A DNA stretch of 64,000 bases, taken from the NCBI GenBank assembly GCA_050289805.1, contig JBNKGL010000005.1, positions 62,001 through 126,000 of the forward strand, in the 5' to 3' direction. The DNA is from JAUILA01 sp050289805 (GTDB lineage: Bacteria > Bacteroidota > Bacteroidia > Cytophagales > Cyclobacteriaceae). The notes below the pieces were generated by a model. It was not told the DNA's origin and ran no database searches. It saw only the letters and a program-made list of their open reading frames with translations. The position numbers and the translations under genes are program-made. Shown here one piece after another: positions 8,489-16,055 of this stretch. How positions within the stretch are numbered: the first letter of the stretch is position 1; the number at the start of each line of letters is the position of its first letter.

Positions 8489-8537
8489 AATTCTAATGAG
8501 CCATGCTCATGAATTCAATGGTGACCCGGGTATGGTT

Positions 8538-9038
8538 TCAATCCTGGGGTTCTTTCTGCTTCTTTTCTTTCGTTCGCTTGTATTCTTTTTCCTCAAACTT
8601 CTTGGGAGCATAGAGAAACCCGAATGCCTCCGCGCCTTCTTTGGAATGAACCTGATGATGAATATAATGGGCATGCATCATTCTGTTCAGATAATGACTG
8701 CGTTTTTTAGGTCTCCATTTTATGCGCTGGTGAACAATTATGTCATGAAAAATCAAATAGAAAGCCCCATAACAAAATATACCAATTCCCACAGACATCA
8801 GGTAGGGGTTGTCATTTAACGTTGAATACAGGATGAGTGAAATACTGGGAATGCTGAAAACCAGGGCAAAGAGGTCATTTCGCTCCAGCGTATGCTGGTG
8901 TTTTTTATGATGACTCTCATGCCACACCCAGAGGAAGCCATGCATAATATATTTATGCGTAAACCAGGCAACTCCTTCCATAAAGAGGAACGTGCCGATC
9001 ACAATTAACGAACATATAAGTATTAACATCCAATCCAT
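8538..9038 (-). CDS. crtZ: Beta-carotene 3-hydroxylase
   Basis: A 166-residue di-iron membrane hydroxylase converting beta-carotene towards zeaxanthin. Histidine clusters of the CrtZ/fatty acid hydroxylase family are visible: HKYIMH (about 28-33), HESHHKKHQH (about 40-49), then HDIIVHQR and HAHYIHHQVH near 100-134. Transmembrane segments lie between them, and the lysine/glutamate-rich C-terminus is a loose tail. Its ATG overlaps the stop of the SRPBCC gene by one base (TGATG). It belongs with crtI and crtB further upstream on the same strand. Confidence 0.93.
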   Translation of the reverse strand: MDWMLILICSLIVIGTFLFMEGVAWFTHKYIMHGFLWVWHESHHKKHQHTLERNDLFALVFSIPSISLILYSTLNDNPYLMSVGIGIFCYGAFYLIFHDIIVHQRIKWRPKKRSHYLNRMMHAHYIHHQVHSKEGAEAFGFLYAPKKFEEKEYKRTKEKKQKEPQD

Positions 9039-9523
9039 CAGGCAATTACAATTTTTTCTTTTGAGGTTTTAAATCTCTTTTTCAATACTTCATACCGATA
9101 ATCAAAGATAGCGCTAACCTTTTTACCAACAAATAGCCAGTTTGCAAATTGGCCGAGCCATCCAAAGGGAATCGCGTAATTCACCTCATCGATCATTTCT
9201 ATTCCACCCTCCACTTCCCTGAAGAAGTGCTGATGGTGCCAAAGTGCATACGGCCCAAAGCGCTGCTCATCCACAAAGTGATCAGGGGCATGTACATGCG
9301 TGATCTCGGTTACCCAATGAACAGTAAATCCGGGCAGAACGTTTACGAAATACCGGATAAGTTGGCCGGCATACATTGTTGAACCTCCGGAAACATAGAG
9401 AATCCTGAAATTCATATCCGGAGGCGTAATTTCCTTGAGATTGTGTGGCGATGAAAAATACGCCCATGCCTCATTAATGCTAATGGGCAGAAACTGCGTT
9501 CTTTTCAGATGATAAACTTTCAT
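9038..9523 (-). CDS. SRPBCC (START-like) ligand-binding protein
   Basis: A 161-residue protein that begins KVYHLKRTQFLPISINEAWAYFSSPHNLKEITPP, the usual N-terminus of the SRPBCC group annotated as cell-division-inhibitor-like. The fold forms a hydrophobic cavity; no enzyme activity is known for this branch. It starts inside the preceding SDR gene, overlapping it by 44 bases in another frame, and overlaps crtZ by one base, so tight co-translation is expected. Linkage of SRPBCC, SDR/DUF2867 and photolyase genes is common in bacterial light-response clusters (recalled, not checked here). Confidence 0.85.
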   Translation of the reverse strand: MKVYHLKRTQFLPISINEAWAYFSSPHNLKEITPPDMNFRILYVSGGSTMYAGQLIRYFVNVLPGFTVHWVTEITHVHAPDHFVDEQRFGPYALWHHQHFFREVEGGIEMIDEVNYAIPFGWLGQFANWLFVGKKVSAIFDYRYEVLKKRFKTSKEKIVIA

Positions 9524-10988
9524 TTGCTACAGTTATTTTTTTATAACGAATGATGGCCTTTGCCATTTTAGGGAAAATGACAGCATGAAACGGAATCAGA
9601 CTATACCAGTATAATCGGCCAAGTAATCCGAGCGGGCGAAATGTAGCTGTCTGAATTAATTGCGCTTCATTTTCCCGCTTTACAATACGAAATTCAAGCC
9701 ACGCCTCTCCGGGTAATTTCATTTCGGCATATAATAAGAGTCTCTTATTTTGCTCATCGGATAATATCACGCGCCAGAAGTCCAGTGCATCACCCGCTTT
9801 AAGTTCTGTGGGGGATCTTCTACCCCGGCGTAAACCTACACCTCCCACGGCCTTGTCCAGAAAACCGCGGATTTTCCACATCCAGTTTCCAAAATACCAG
9901 CCTCGTTTACCACCGATAGCCCAGATATTGGATCTTACGCGCTCAATGTCAGACAAAGGAAAAGAAACCTTTCTCACATCACGAAGGCAACCATATTCAG
10001 GGACATCGACAAAATCCATGAAATTCGATTGGATATCCCGGTTCCCCACCGCGTCAATCCAGCTGGAGACAATATTTTTTTGGTTGATCCGGCTAAAGGC
10101 CATTTCCAATGCTTTCGCATAGGTAATCTTATTGATGGAAACTGTATCATCGATATTTCCCTGCTCCACGATCACATCATTTTTCATACTCTCAACCAGA
10201 TTTCTTGCCAGCGGATAGGATGTGGTGGTTACAAAATAAAGCCACAATGATGAAAGACGTGGAGTGAGAACCGGAACCTTAATGATGTAGCGCTGCAGCT
10301 TTCTGGCGTGTGCATACTCCTGAAGCATTTCATGATATGTAAGTATGTCAGGACCGCCAATATCGTAGGTTTTATTATAACATTCCTCATTTCCAAGCAC
10401 AGCTTCCAGGTAATCAATTACATTACGGATGGCAATGGGCTGGCACCGGCTGTTGAGCCATTTCGGCGCAATCATTACGGGCAGTTTTTCCACCAGGTCC
10501 CGGATGATTTCAAATGAGGCACTTCCGGAGCCGATGATAATGGCTGCCCGTAATACGGTTGTGGGGATACCGCTGGATTGGAGGATTGATTCAACATTCC
10601 TCCGACTCCTTAAATGCTCACTGAGTTCCGTATCATTCACAATTCCTCCTAAATAAATCAGCTGACGCGCATTCGTGGTGGCCATACATTGCGCAAAATT
10701 TTCAGCTGTCTTTCTTTCAACATCTTCAAATCCTGAATATGAATTACCCAGGGAATGTACAAGGTAATATGCGGCATCCAGGTCGTGGGGAATACGCTGG
10801 AGACTTGAGGCATCTGCCAGATCTCCTTCAATAACATCCACATGGGATAAAAATTCTTCGCTGAAGTCTTCCCAGTCGAATCTCCGTAAATCCCTTACCA
10901 GGCAAATAACGTGGTGCCCTGCGTTTACAAGAATGGGAAGCAGGCGTCTGCCAAGGTACCCTGTTGATCCTGTCAGCAGAATTTTCAT
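9480..10988 (-). CDS. SDR-family NAD(P)-binding protein with DUF2867 domain
   Basis: A 502-residue two-domain protein. Residues 1-300 form an atypical SDR/NmrA-like Rossmann domain (MKILLTGSTGYLGRRLLP, glycine motif GxTGYLG; AAYYLVHSL; GSGSASFEIIRDLVEKLP). Residues about 320-485 match the DUF2867 pattern (RRGRRSPTELKAGDALDFWRV, then KLPGEAWLEFRI). Bacterial homologues frequently sit beside photolyase and carotenoid genes, and the reaction is unknown. It starts four bases before the photolyase stop (ATGA overlap) and overlaps the SRPBCC gene by 44 bases at its end. Confidence 0.88.
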   Translation of the reverse strand: MKILLTGSTGYLGRRLLPILVNAGHHVICLVRDLRRFDWEDFSEEFLSHVDVIEGDLADASSLQRIPHDLDAAYYLVHSLGNSYSGFEDVERKTAENFAQCMATTNARQLIYLGGIVNDTELSEHLRSRRNVESILQSSGIPTTVLRAAIIIGSGSASFEIIRDLVEKLPVMIAPKWLNSRCQPIAIRNVIDYLEAVLGNEECYNKTYDIGGPDILTYHEMLQEYAHARKLQRYIIKVPVLTPRLSSLWLYFVTTTSYPLARNLVESMKNDVIVEQGNIDDTVSINKITYAKALEMAFSRINQKNIVSSWIDAVGNRDIQSNFMDFVDVPEYGCLRDVRKVSFPLSDIERVRSNIWAIGGKRGWYFGNWMWKIRGFLDKAVGGVGLRRGRRSPTELKAGDALDFWRVILSDEQNKRLLLYAEMKLPGEAWLEFRIVKRENEAQLIQTATFRPLGLLGRLYWYSLIPFHAVIFPKMAKAIIRYKKITVANESLSSEKNAVSAH

Positions 10989-12286
10989 CCTACTGCCTCC
11001 TTATAAACATCGAGCGCCCGCTGGCGTGCTTCCTTATGTTCGATGATCGGTTTGGGATATTCCTCTGAATCAAGTTCAGGGATCCATTTTTTGATATACT
11101 TCTTGTCTTTATCGAATTTATCGGTTTGGGTATACGGGTTGAAAATCCGGAAATAAGGCTGTGCATCTGTTCCTGTGCCAGCAGCCCATTGCCACCCGCC
11201 GTTGTTGGAAGCGAGTTCAAAGTCAAGGAGTTTCCTGGCGAAATAAGCCTCTCCCCACCTCCAGTCAACTAATAAATGCTTGGTGAGAAAACTTGCCACG
11301 ATCATGCGGACGCGATTGTGCATATATCCCGTGGAGTTCAATTCACGCATGCCGGCATCCACGATCGGGTAACCAGTCATTCCCGAACACCAGCGTTTGA
11401 AATCTTCCGGGTCATTTCGCCACTGGATAGCGTCGTATTTCCTATGAAAGTTTTCATGCACAACCCTTGGAAAATGCCATAATATCATTTGATAAAATTC
11501 CCGCCAGATTAATTCATTCAGGAAAATTTCACTGGTTGATTGAGCCCGTTCCGCAATTTTCCGGATACTTACGGTACCGAACCTAAGGTGTATTCCCAGC
11601 CTGGACGTCCCGTTTCTGGCCGGGAAATTCCGCTGATCACCATAGTGCTCAAGTATTTCATCCGATACATCCTGTCCCGGAATATCCAGGTTGGATTGAT
11701 TAAAATTCATGGAAGATAATGAGGGCAGGTCATTGCGCACCGGGTAAAAATTATCGAAATAAAGTGCAGAAGGAACAGATTCAAGGTCTTGTTCCTTGAG
11801 AAGTTCCTTCCATTTACGGCTGTAAGGAGTGAAAACAACATAGGGGTCACCATTGTCTTTAAGAACTTCATCCGGTTCCTTTATTACATGATCCTTATAC
11901 GTATGAAACGGTATGTCATGATCCTCCAGCAACTTTTTTATTGAAGCATCACGTTCCCGTGCATACGGTTCGTAATCCCTGTTGGTATACACAGCACCTA
12001 TGTCATAGGTCTCCAGAAGTTCATTCCATGCATCCTCAGGTGTCGCATATATGCAATGGATTCCAGCCTTTCGTTCAGTCAAACGATTATGCATCGAGGT
12101 AAGCGTCTGATGAATGAACGTTACACGTGCGTCATCCCGGTCCTCAAGATCGTCCAGGATGTTTTTATCGAAAATAAAAACAGGAAGTACAGGTAATTCT
12201 CCCTCCAGGGCATGATGGAGTCCGATATTGTCATCCCAGCGGAGATCACGTCTGAACCAGAATATTGCTATACTCCCGTTTTTCAT
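10985..12286 (-). CDS. phrB: Deoxyribodipyrimidine photolyase (cryptochrome/photolyase family)
   Basis: A 433-residue flavoprotein that repairs UV-induced pyrimidine dimers using light. The N-terminal antenna domain begins IAIFWFRRDLRWDDNIGLHHAL. The FAD-binding helical domain contains WREFYQMILWHFP, GYPIVDAGMRELNSTGYMHNRVRMI, and DWRWGEAYFARKLLDFELASNNGGWQW followed by GTDAQPYFRIFNP, all typical of class I CPD photolyases. The length is slightly short but complete. It is translationally coupled to the small DUF6435-type ORF upstream and to the SDR gene downstream. A cryptochrome photoreceptor role cannot be excluded by sequence alone. Confidence 0.95.
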   Translation of the reverse strand: MKNGSIAIFWFRRDLRWDDNIGLHHALEGELPVLPVFIFDKNILDDLEDRDDARVTFIHQTLTSMHNRLTERKAGIHCIYATPEDAWNELLETYDIGAVYTNRDYEPYARERDASIKKLLEDHDIPFHTYKDHVIKEPDEVLKDNGDPYVVFTPYSRKWKELLKEQDLESVPSALYFDNFYPVRNDLPSLSSMNFNQSNLDIPGQDVSDEILEHYGDQRNFPARNGTSRLGIHLRFGTVSIRKIAERAQSTSEIFLNELIWREFYQMILWHFPRVVHENFHRKYDAIQWRNDPEDFKRWCSGMTGYPIVDAGMRELNSTGYMHNRVRMIVASFLTKHLLVDWRWGEAYFARKLLDFELASNNGGWQWAAGTGTDAQPYFRIFNPYTQTDKFDKDKKYIKKWIPELDSEEYPKPIIEHKEARQRALDVYKEAVG

Positions 12287-12453
12287 TTGGAGCTGAGTGA
12301 TTCAATTTGTTCCGACAGGGATTCCACTTCCTCCATTTTTTTTGCGTACAACTTGAGATCACCTGATCGCTGAACATGCATCGCTTCTTCCAGTAATTTT
12401 TTTCTCTTTTTCCTCAGCTTATCGGCCGGATTTGATTTGAATAATGAAAACAT
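12283..12453 (-). CDS. Small DUF6435-type protein, 56 residues
   Basis: A short ORF starting MFSLFKSNPADKLRKKRKKLL and continuing EEAMHVQRSGDLKLYAKKMEEVESLSEQIESL. It looks like the DUF6435 family, short Lys/Glu-rich two-helix proteins whose members start MF..K.DP..KL.K.Y. and contain E..Q..GD. Its TGA overlaps the photolyase ATG by four bases, strongly supporting translation. Function is unknown. A ten-base palindrome TGGTATACCA (12467-12476) lies 14 bases upstream of the start and may mark an internal promoter or operator; the gap from idi is only 67 bases. Confidence 0.8.
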   Translation of the reverse strand: MFSLFKSNPADKLRKKRKKLLEEAMHVQRSGDLKLYAKKMEEVESLSEQIESLSSK

Positions 12454-12520
12454 AGTGTTTTTCTCTTGGTATACCAGAATAACAGCTAATGGACGGGCTT
12501 GTTCCGCATGTGGCGCTTAT

Positions 12521-13033
12521 TTAAATGCGCTCCGGGAGAGATTCCATGATAAGTTTGAACCAGGCCGTATAATGAGCCGGGTTCAAATCGATATCATTCC
12601 TGATTTCGTGAATGTCTGTATACCGCCAATCTGAAACCTCGTCCGGATTGATATTGGGGGTACCATTGAATATGCCTGTATAGACGTGGTCATATTCGTG
12701 TTCGACCAGGTTGCTATCCAGTTCAGCCTTGTATTTGAAAGAATACAGGAAATCAGGGGATACCCGGATACCCATTTCTTCCATAAGCCGGCGTTCGGTT
12801 GCCTGTTGAATGTTTTCCAGGGGTCTGGGGTGACTGCAACATGTATTGGTCCATAATCCTGCAGAATGGTATTTATCGCATGCTCGTCGCTGCAGTAATA
12901 ATTGGCCGGCATCGTTAAACAGCAGGACAGAGAATGCCCGGTGAAGTACACCCTGTCGGTGAGCCTCAAGTTTTTCCATGACCCCGAGCGGATTATCGGA
13001 ACCATCGACTAGTACGACCTCTTCGCTTTGCAC
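12521..13033 (-). CDS. idi: Isopentenyl-diphosphate delta-isomerase, type I
   Basis: A 170-residue Nudix-fold enzyme interconverting IPP and DMAPP and supplying the carotenoid pathway. Visible features are HRAFSVLLFN, the metal and active-site region WTNTCCSHP (catalytic Cys by alignment at about 66), the Nudix-like RRLMEEMGI, and EHEYDHVYTG with the catalytic acidic residues. The start codon is GTG, sharing one base with the crtB TAG stop (TAGTG), so expression is coupled. The length is normal. Confidence 0.95.
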   Translation of the reverse strand: MQSEEVVLVDGSDNPLGVMEKLEAHRQGVLHRAFSVLLFNDAGQLLLQRRACDKYHSAGLWTNTCCSHPRPLENIQQATERRLMEEMGIRVSPDFLYSFKYKAELDSNLVEHEYDHVYTGIFNGTPNINPDEVSDWRYTDIHEIRNDIDLNPAHYTAWFKLIMESLPERI

Positions 13034-13872
13034 TAAATTAAATTTAGTCTGTGTTTTACGTATGTATAGAATAACAACGAAAACTTCCGTTGGTTTGGAA
13101 TGCGAATTCTGGTTGACATTACATGGGAACTTGGTGTTCGCTTGATCTTATTGAAAAGCGAATAATAATAGACGTACGCGAGGTAAACCCCAAAACGAGA
13201 ACTCCTGGGAAGCTTTTTTATCCCCTCGTATCCCATTCTGAAATCTTCTTCAATATCGGCTTCAATGGCTTTCTTATTTTCCTCATTGAACTCCGTCATA
13301 TCGTTAAGATTCGGGAAGTAGGTTCGCCCCATGCCCATGTAATCTGCGCGGAGGTCCCGAAGAAAATTGATTTTTTGAAAGGCACTACCGAGTTTCATTG
13401 CATTCGGGCGTAATTCCTGGTAATAATTCTCGTCCCCGTTACAGAATACTTTCAGACACATTAATCCTACAACTTCCGCTGATCCCAGAATATAAGTTTC
13501 ATAATTCTCCTGATCATATTCCCGCTCTGTCAGGTCCATCTCCATACTGTATAGAAATTGATCGATGAGCGCGTGATCTATTGCATATGTATTAACTGTT
13601 TTCTGAAAACTTTGCAGTATCGGATTCAGGCTGATTTTTTCATTTATAGCCTGATACGTATCCTGCTTAAATTCCTTCAAAAGTTTTTCCTTATCATAGT
13701 CGTGAAAAGTATCAACAATTTCATCAGCAAACCGGACAAACCCATAGATTGCACATATCGGATCGCGGAGTGACTTATCCAGGCACCGAATCCCTAACGA
13801 AAATGATGTGCTGTATGACCGGGTGGTAATCCGGCTGCACTTCATTGAAACTTGATCATATAATTCTTTCAT
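13033..13872 (-). CDS. crtB: Phytoene synthase
   Basis: A 279-residue squalene/phytoene synthase that joins two geranylgeranyl diphosphates to give 15-cis-phytoene. The first aspartate-rich motif is in RFADEIVDTFHDYD (about 47-60) and the second in INFLRDLRADYMGMGRTYFP (about 168-187). SYSTSFSLGIRCL near the start is also typical. It starts three bases after the crtI stop and overlaps idi by one base. The GGPP synthase (crtE) that should supply substrate is not in the window. Confidence 0.96.
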   Translation of the reverse strand: MKELYDQVSMKCSRITTRSYSTSFSLGIRCLDKSLRDPICAIYGFVRFADEIVDTFHDYDKEKLLKEFKQDTYQAINEKISLNPILQSFQKTVNTYAIDHALIDQFLYSMEMDLTEREYDQENYETYILGSAEVVGLMCLKVFCNGDENYYQELRPNAMKLGSAFQKINFLRDLRADYMGMGRTYFPNLNDMTEFNEENKKAIEADIEEDFRMGYEGIKKLPRSSRFGVYLAYVYYYSLFNKIKRTPSSHVMSTRIRIPNQRKFSLLFYTYVKHRLNLI

Positions 13873-13875
13873 AAA

Positions 13876-15351
13876 TCAACCGGCGTTGTCAATTTCTTCA
13901 GCAACTACCTGACCGGAAATCAATGATGGAGGAACCCCTGGTCCCGGTACGGTAAGTTGTCCGGTAAAATATAAATTACGAACTTTTTTATTAAAAATGG
14001 CAGGTTTAAGATTAGCAGTTTGCAACAGAGTATTGGCTAATCCATACGCATTACCCTTGAATGCATGATAATCTGATATAAAATCTGCATGGGCGTATGA
14101 ACGTTTGTAAATCACATGTTCCCTGATATTCAGATCACAATGTTTTTCAAGCCTGTCCATCACATGCGAATAAAGTTCCTCCCGTGCTTTTCCGGTATCC
14201 TGTAAACCGGGTGCTACCGGAATCAGGATAAAGACATTTTCCATACCCTCAGGAGCAGAGCTTTGATCTGTTTTTGAAGTACAGCATACATAAAACAACG
14301 GTTCTTCTGGCCATGCCGGTTCTTTGTAGATCAGTCTGGCATGAACGCCAAAATCCCGGTCAAAGAAAAGATTATGATGCAGAAGATTCGGCAGTGGACG
14401 GTCTATCCCAAGATAAAAAATCAACGATGAGGGCGCCATTTTGCGTGAATCCCAATATTCAGGAGAATATTTGCGGTGGGACTCGGGAAGAAGCCTTTGT
14501 TCCACATGATGATAGTCTGCTCCGGCGACAATGTAATCATGACGTCGGGAAGTACCATCGGTAAGAGTTATTTCTGATATGATGTTCCCCGACATTTTAA
14601 ATTCGGTCACCTCCGCATTGAATTCAAATTTCACGCCTTTTTCCTCTGCAAGGGATTTCATTCCTCTTACGATCATATGCATGCCTCCTTTGGGGTACCA
14701 TGTACCCAGTGCGATGTCAGCATAATTCATTAACGAATATAACGCAGGGGTTTCACTGGGCATCGCGCCCAGGAATAATACAGGGAATTCAAGAAGCTGA
14801 ATAATGCGAGGATCGCTGAAATGCTTGCGGATGTATGTGGAAATGGAGGAAAATACGTGAAGACGCAACAACCCCGAAAATAATTCAGGGTCCATTAATT
14901 CAGATAAGGATCGGCCGGGCTTGTAAACAAGTTTGTTGATTCCAACATCATATTTGTATGCGGCTTCCTTGAGGAACTTCTTTAGATTGGCTGAACTGCC
15001 CGGTTCTACCGATTCAAAGAGGTTATAAAACTCTTCGAGGGAGGCTGGAATATCCCAATGATCATTTTCGCCAAAAACGACGCGATAGGAGGGATCCAGC
15101 CGGATTAATTCGTAATAGTCTGAAACTTTTTTTCCGAAGCGTTCGAAGTACCTTTCAAAAACATCGGGCATCCAATACCAACTGGGGCCCATGTCGAAGA
15201 GAAAACCCTCTGCTTCAAACTCGCGTGCACGACCTCCGGCCATGGAGTTTTTCTCATACACCGTTACATCGTGACCCTTGTCGGCTAATGTGGTGGCTGC
15301 GGCCAACCCTGCAAATCCTGCGCCAATGACCGCAACAGATTTTTTTGTCAT
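13876..15351 (-). CDS. crtI: Phytoene desaturase (CrtI type)
   Basis: A 491-residue FAD-dependent desaturase that converts phytoene to lycopene in four steps, or another degree of desaturation. The N-terminal dinucleotide motif is VAVIGAGFAGLAAATTLADKG (about 5-25), followed by GGRAREFEAEGFLFDMGPSWYWMPDVFE, typical of bacterial CrtI. The C-terminal carotenoid signature is LYFTGQLTVPGPGVPPSLISGQ. It is preceded seven bases upstream by the sigma-factor stop and followed by crtB with a three-base gap. A lycopene cyclase, needed to reach beta-carotene for CrtZ, is not seen here. Confidence 0.96.
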   Translation of the reverse strand: MTKKSVAVIGAGFAGLAAATTLADKGHDVTVYEKNSMAGGRAREFEAEGFLFDMGPSWYWMPDVFERYFERFGKKVSDYYELIRLDPSYRVVFGENDHWDIPASLEEFYNLFESVEPGSSANLKKFLKEAAYKYDVGINKLVYKPGRSLSELMDPELFSGLLRLHVFSSISTYIRKHFSDPRIIQLLEFPVLFLGAMPSETPALYSLMNYADIALGTWYPKGGMHMIVRGMKSLAEEKGVKFEFNAEVTEFKMSGNIISEITLTDGTSRRHDYIVAGADYHHVEQRLLPESHRKYSPEYWDSRKMAPSSLIFYLGIDRPLPNLLHHNLFFDRDFGVHARLIYKEPAWPEEPLFYVCCTSKTDQSSAPEGMENVFILIPVAPGLQDTGKAREELYSHVMDRLEKHCDLNIREHVIYKRSYAHADFISDYHAFKGNAYGLANTLLQTANLKPAIFNKKVRNLYFTGQLTVPGPGVPPSLISGQVVAEEIDNAG

Positions 15352-15358
15352 AGGTAAA

Positions 15359-15868
15359 TTAAGATCCGGTATAGGCTACCAGTTTCGACTGGATTTCCTT
15401 TCTCGCATGAAAGATACGATTTTTTACCGTTCCAATGGGAATTTCCAGGTGATCTGCAATCTCGTGATACTTATATCCCTCCATGTGCATCTTGAAAGGA
15501 ACCAGTAGATCCTCTTTCACTTCATTTACACACTTCATAATATCATTGTATTCAAAATTGCCATCCGGCAGATTGAAGGTATAGTCGTCAGCTACATTCA
15601 GATAATACAATTCCTTTGTATCGTCGTGAGTTGTTTTGTTACGCTGCGCTTTGCGGTAGTTGTTGATGTATGTATTACGCATGATCGTATACAGCCATCC
15701 TTTAAGATTTGTATTCTGCCGGAATTTATCCCGGTATGTTAAAGCTTTCAAGACCGTATCCTGGATAAGGTCTTCTGACTCCTCCTGACTCTTAGTGAAT
15801 CGGCGTGTGAAGAGTTCGAGTGTATCGTGAAGTGAAGCAATTTGGTGATCGAATTCTACAGCAGTCAT
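15359..15868 (-). CDS. ECF-type RNA polymerase sigma factor of the carotenoid operon
   Basis: A 169-residue sigma-70-family ECF factor. Region 2 is at about 15-90 (LIQDTVLKALTYRDKF, then GWLYTIMRNTYINNYRK) and region 4 at about 115-160 (YKYHEIADHLEIPIGTVKNRIFHARKEI). I chose the ATG at 15868. A longer frame starts at 15907, but those residues would lie over a strong TAnnTTTG box and the operator repeats. No anti-sigma gene follows, and crtI begins seven bases later. With the CarH-like regulator upstream it probably forms the light or stress switch for this cluster. Confidence 0.92.
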   Translation of the reverse strand: MTAVEFDHQIASLHDTLELFTRRFTKSQEESEDLIQDTVLKALTYRDKFRQNTNLKGWLYTIMRNTYINNYRKAQRNKTTHDDTKELYYLNVADDYTFNLPDGNFEYNDIMKCVNEVKEDLLVPFKMHMEGYKYHEIADHLEIPIGTVKNRIFHARKEIQSKLVAYTGS

Positions 15869-15873
15869 AATCT

Positions 15874-15909
15874 TTTTGTTTAATGTTCTTAATTGAACTC
15901 TAAACAAAT
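15874..15909. promoter_or_regulatory. Operator copy 1: TTTTGTTTAAT-N14-(tcTAAACAAAt)
   Basis: The half-site TTTTGTTTAAT (15874-15884) is followed after exactly 14 bases by an inverted, imperfect partner at 15899-15909 (8 of 11 match). The spacer itself contains GTTC-TTAATT-GAAC. The right half overlaps the minus-strand -7 box at 15905-15912, so a protein bound here would block the promoter of the sigma-crtI-crtB-idi genes. The spacing is identical in copy 2. Binding by the CarH-like regulator is inferred. Confidence 0.6.
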
Positions 15910-15912
15910 ATA
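15905..15912 (-). promoter_or_regulatory. -7 box of the sigma-crt promoter (P1)
   Basis: On the minus strand this reads TATATTTG, matching TAnnTTTG, about 37 bases upstream of the chosen sigma-factor ATG, which predicts a leader of roughly 30 bases. No TTTG is seen at the -33 position, so it may need an activator or alternative recognition. It is overlapped by operator copy 1. Confidence 0.5.
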
Positions 15913-15937
15913 AGAAACAATCCTGAATAATGGTACA

Positions 15938-15973
15938 TTTTGTTTAATAAAAATGTAAAAAGATTAAACAAAA
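15938..15973. promoter_or_regulatory. Operator copy 2: perfect TTTTGTTTAAT-N14-ATTAAACAAAA
   Basis: A perfect 11-base inverted repeat (15938-15948 and 15963-15973) with a 14-base A-rich spacer. Its centre is 64 bases from the centre of copy 1, about six helical turns, which would allow cooperative binding on one DNA face. The long spacer and two-half-site layout are compatible with a large MerR/CarH-type tetramer, but this is inference. Confidence 0.65.
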
Positions 15974-15976
15974 ATA
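15969..15976 (-). promoter_or_regulatory. Second candidate -7 box (P2) within operator copy 2
   Basis: On the minus strand this reads TATTTTTG, again TAnnTTTG, and again overlaps the right half of an operator copy. It would give a leader about 65 bases longer than P1. The two box-plus-operator units look like tandem copies of one regulatory module. Confidence 0.4.
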
Positions 15977-16055
15977 TAAAAACCCTCAAAATAGCTGTTT
16001 GAACACGTATTTTGATAAAAATAGATTGATAATTTTTTTTCGGGGTATATGAAAA

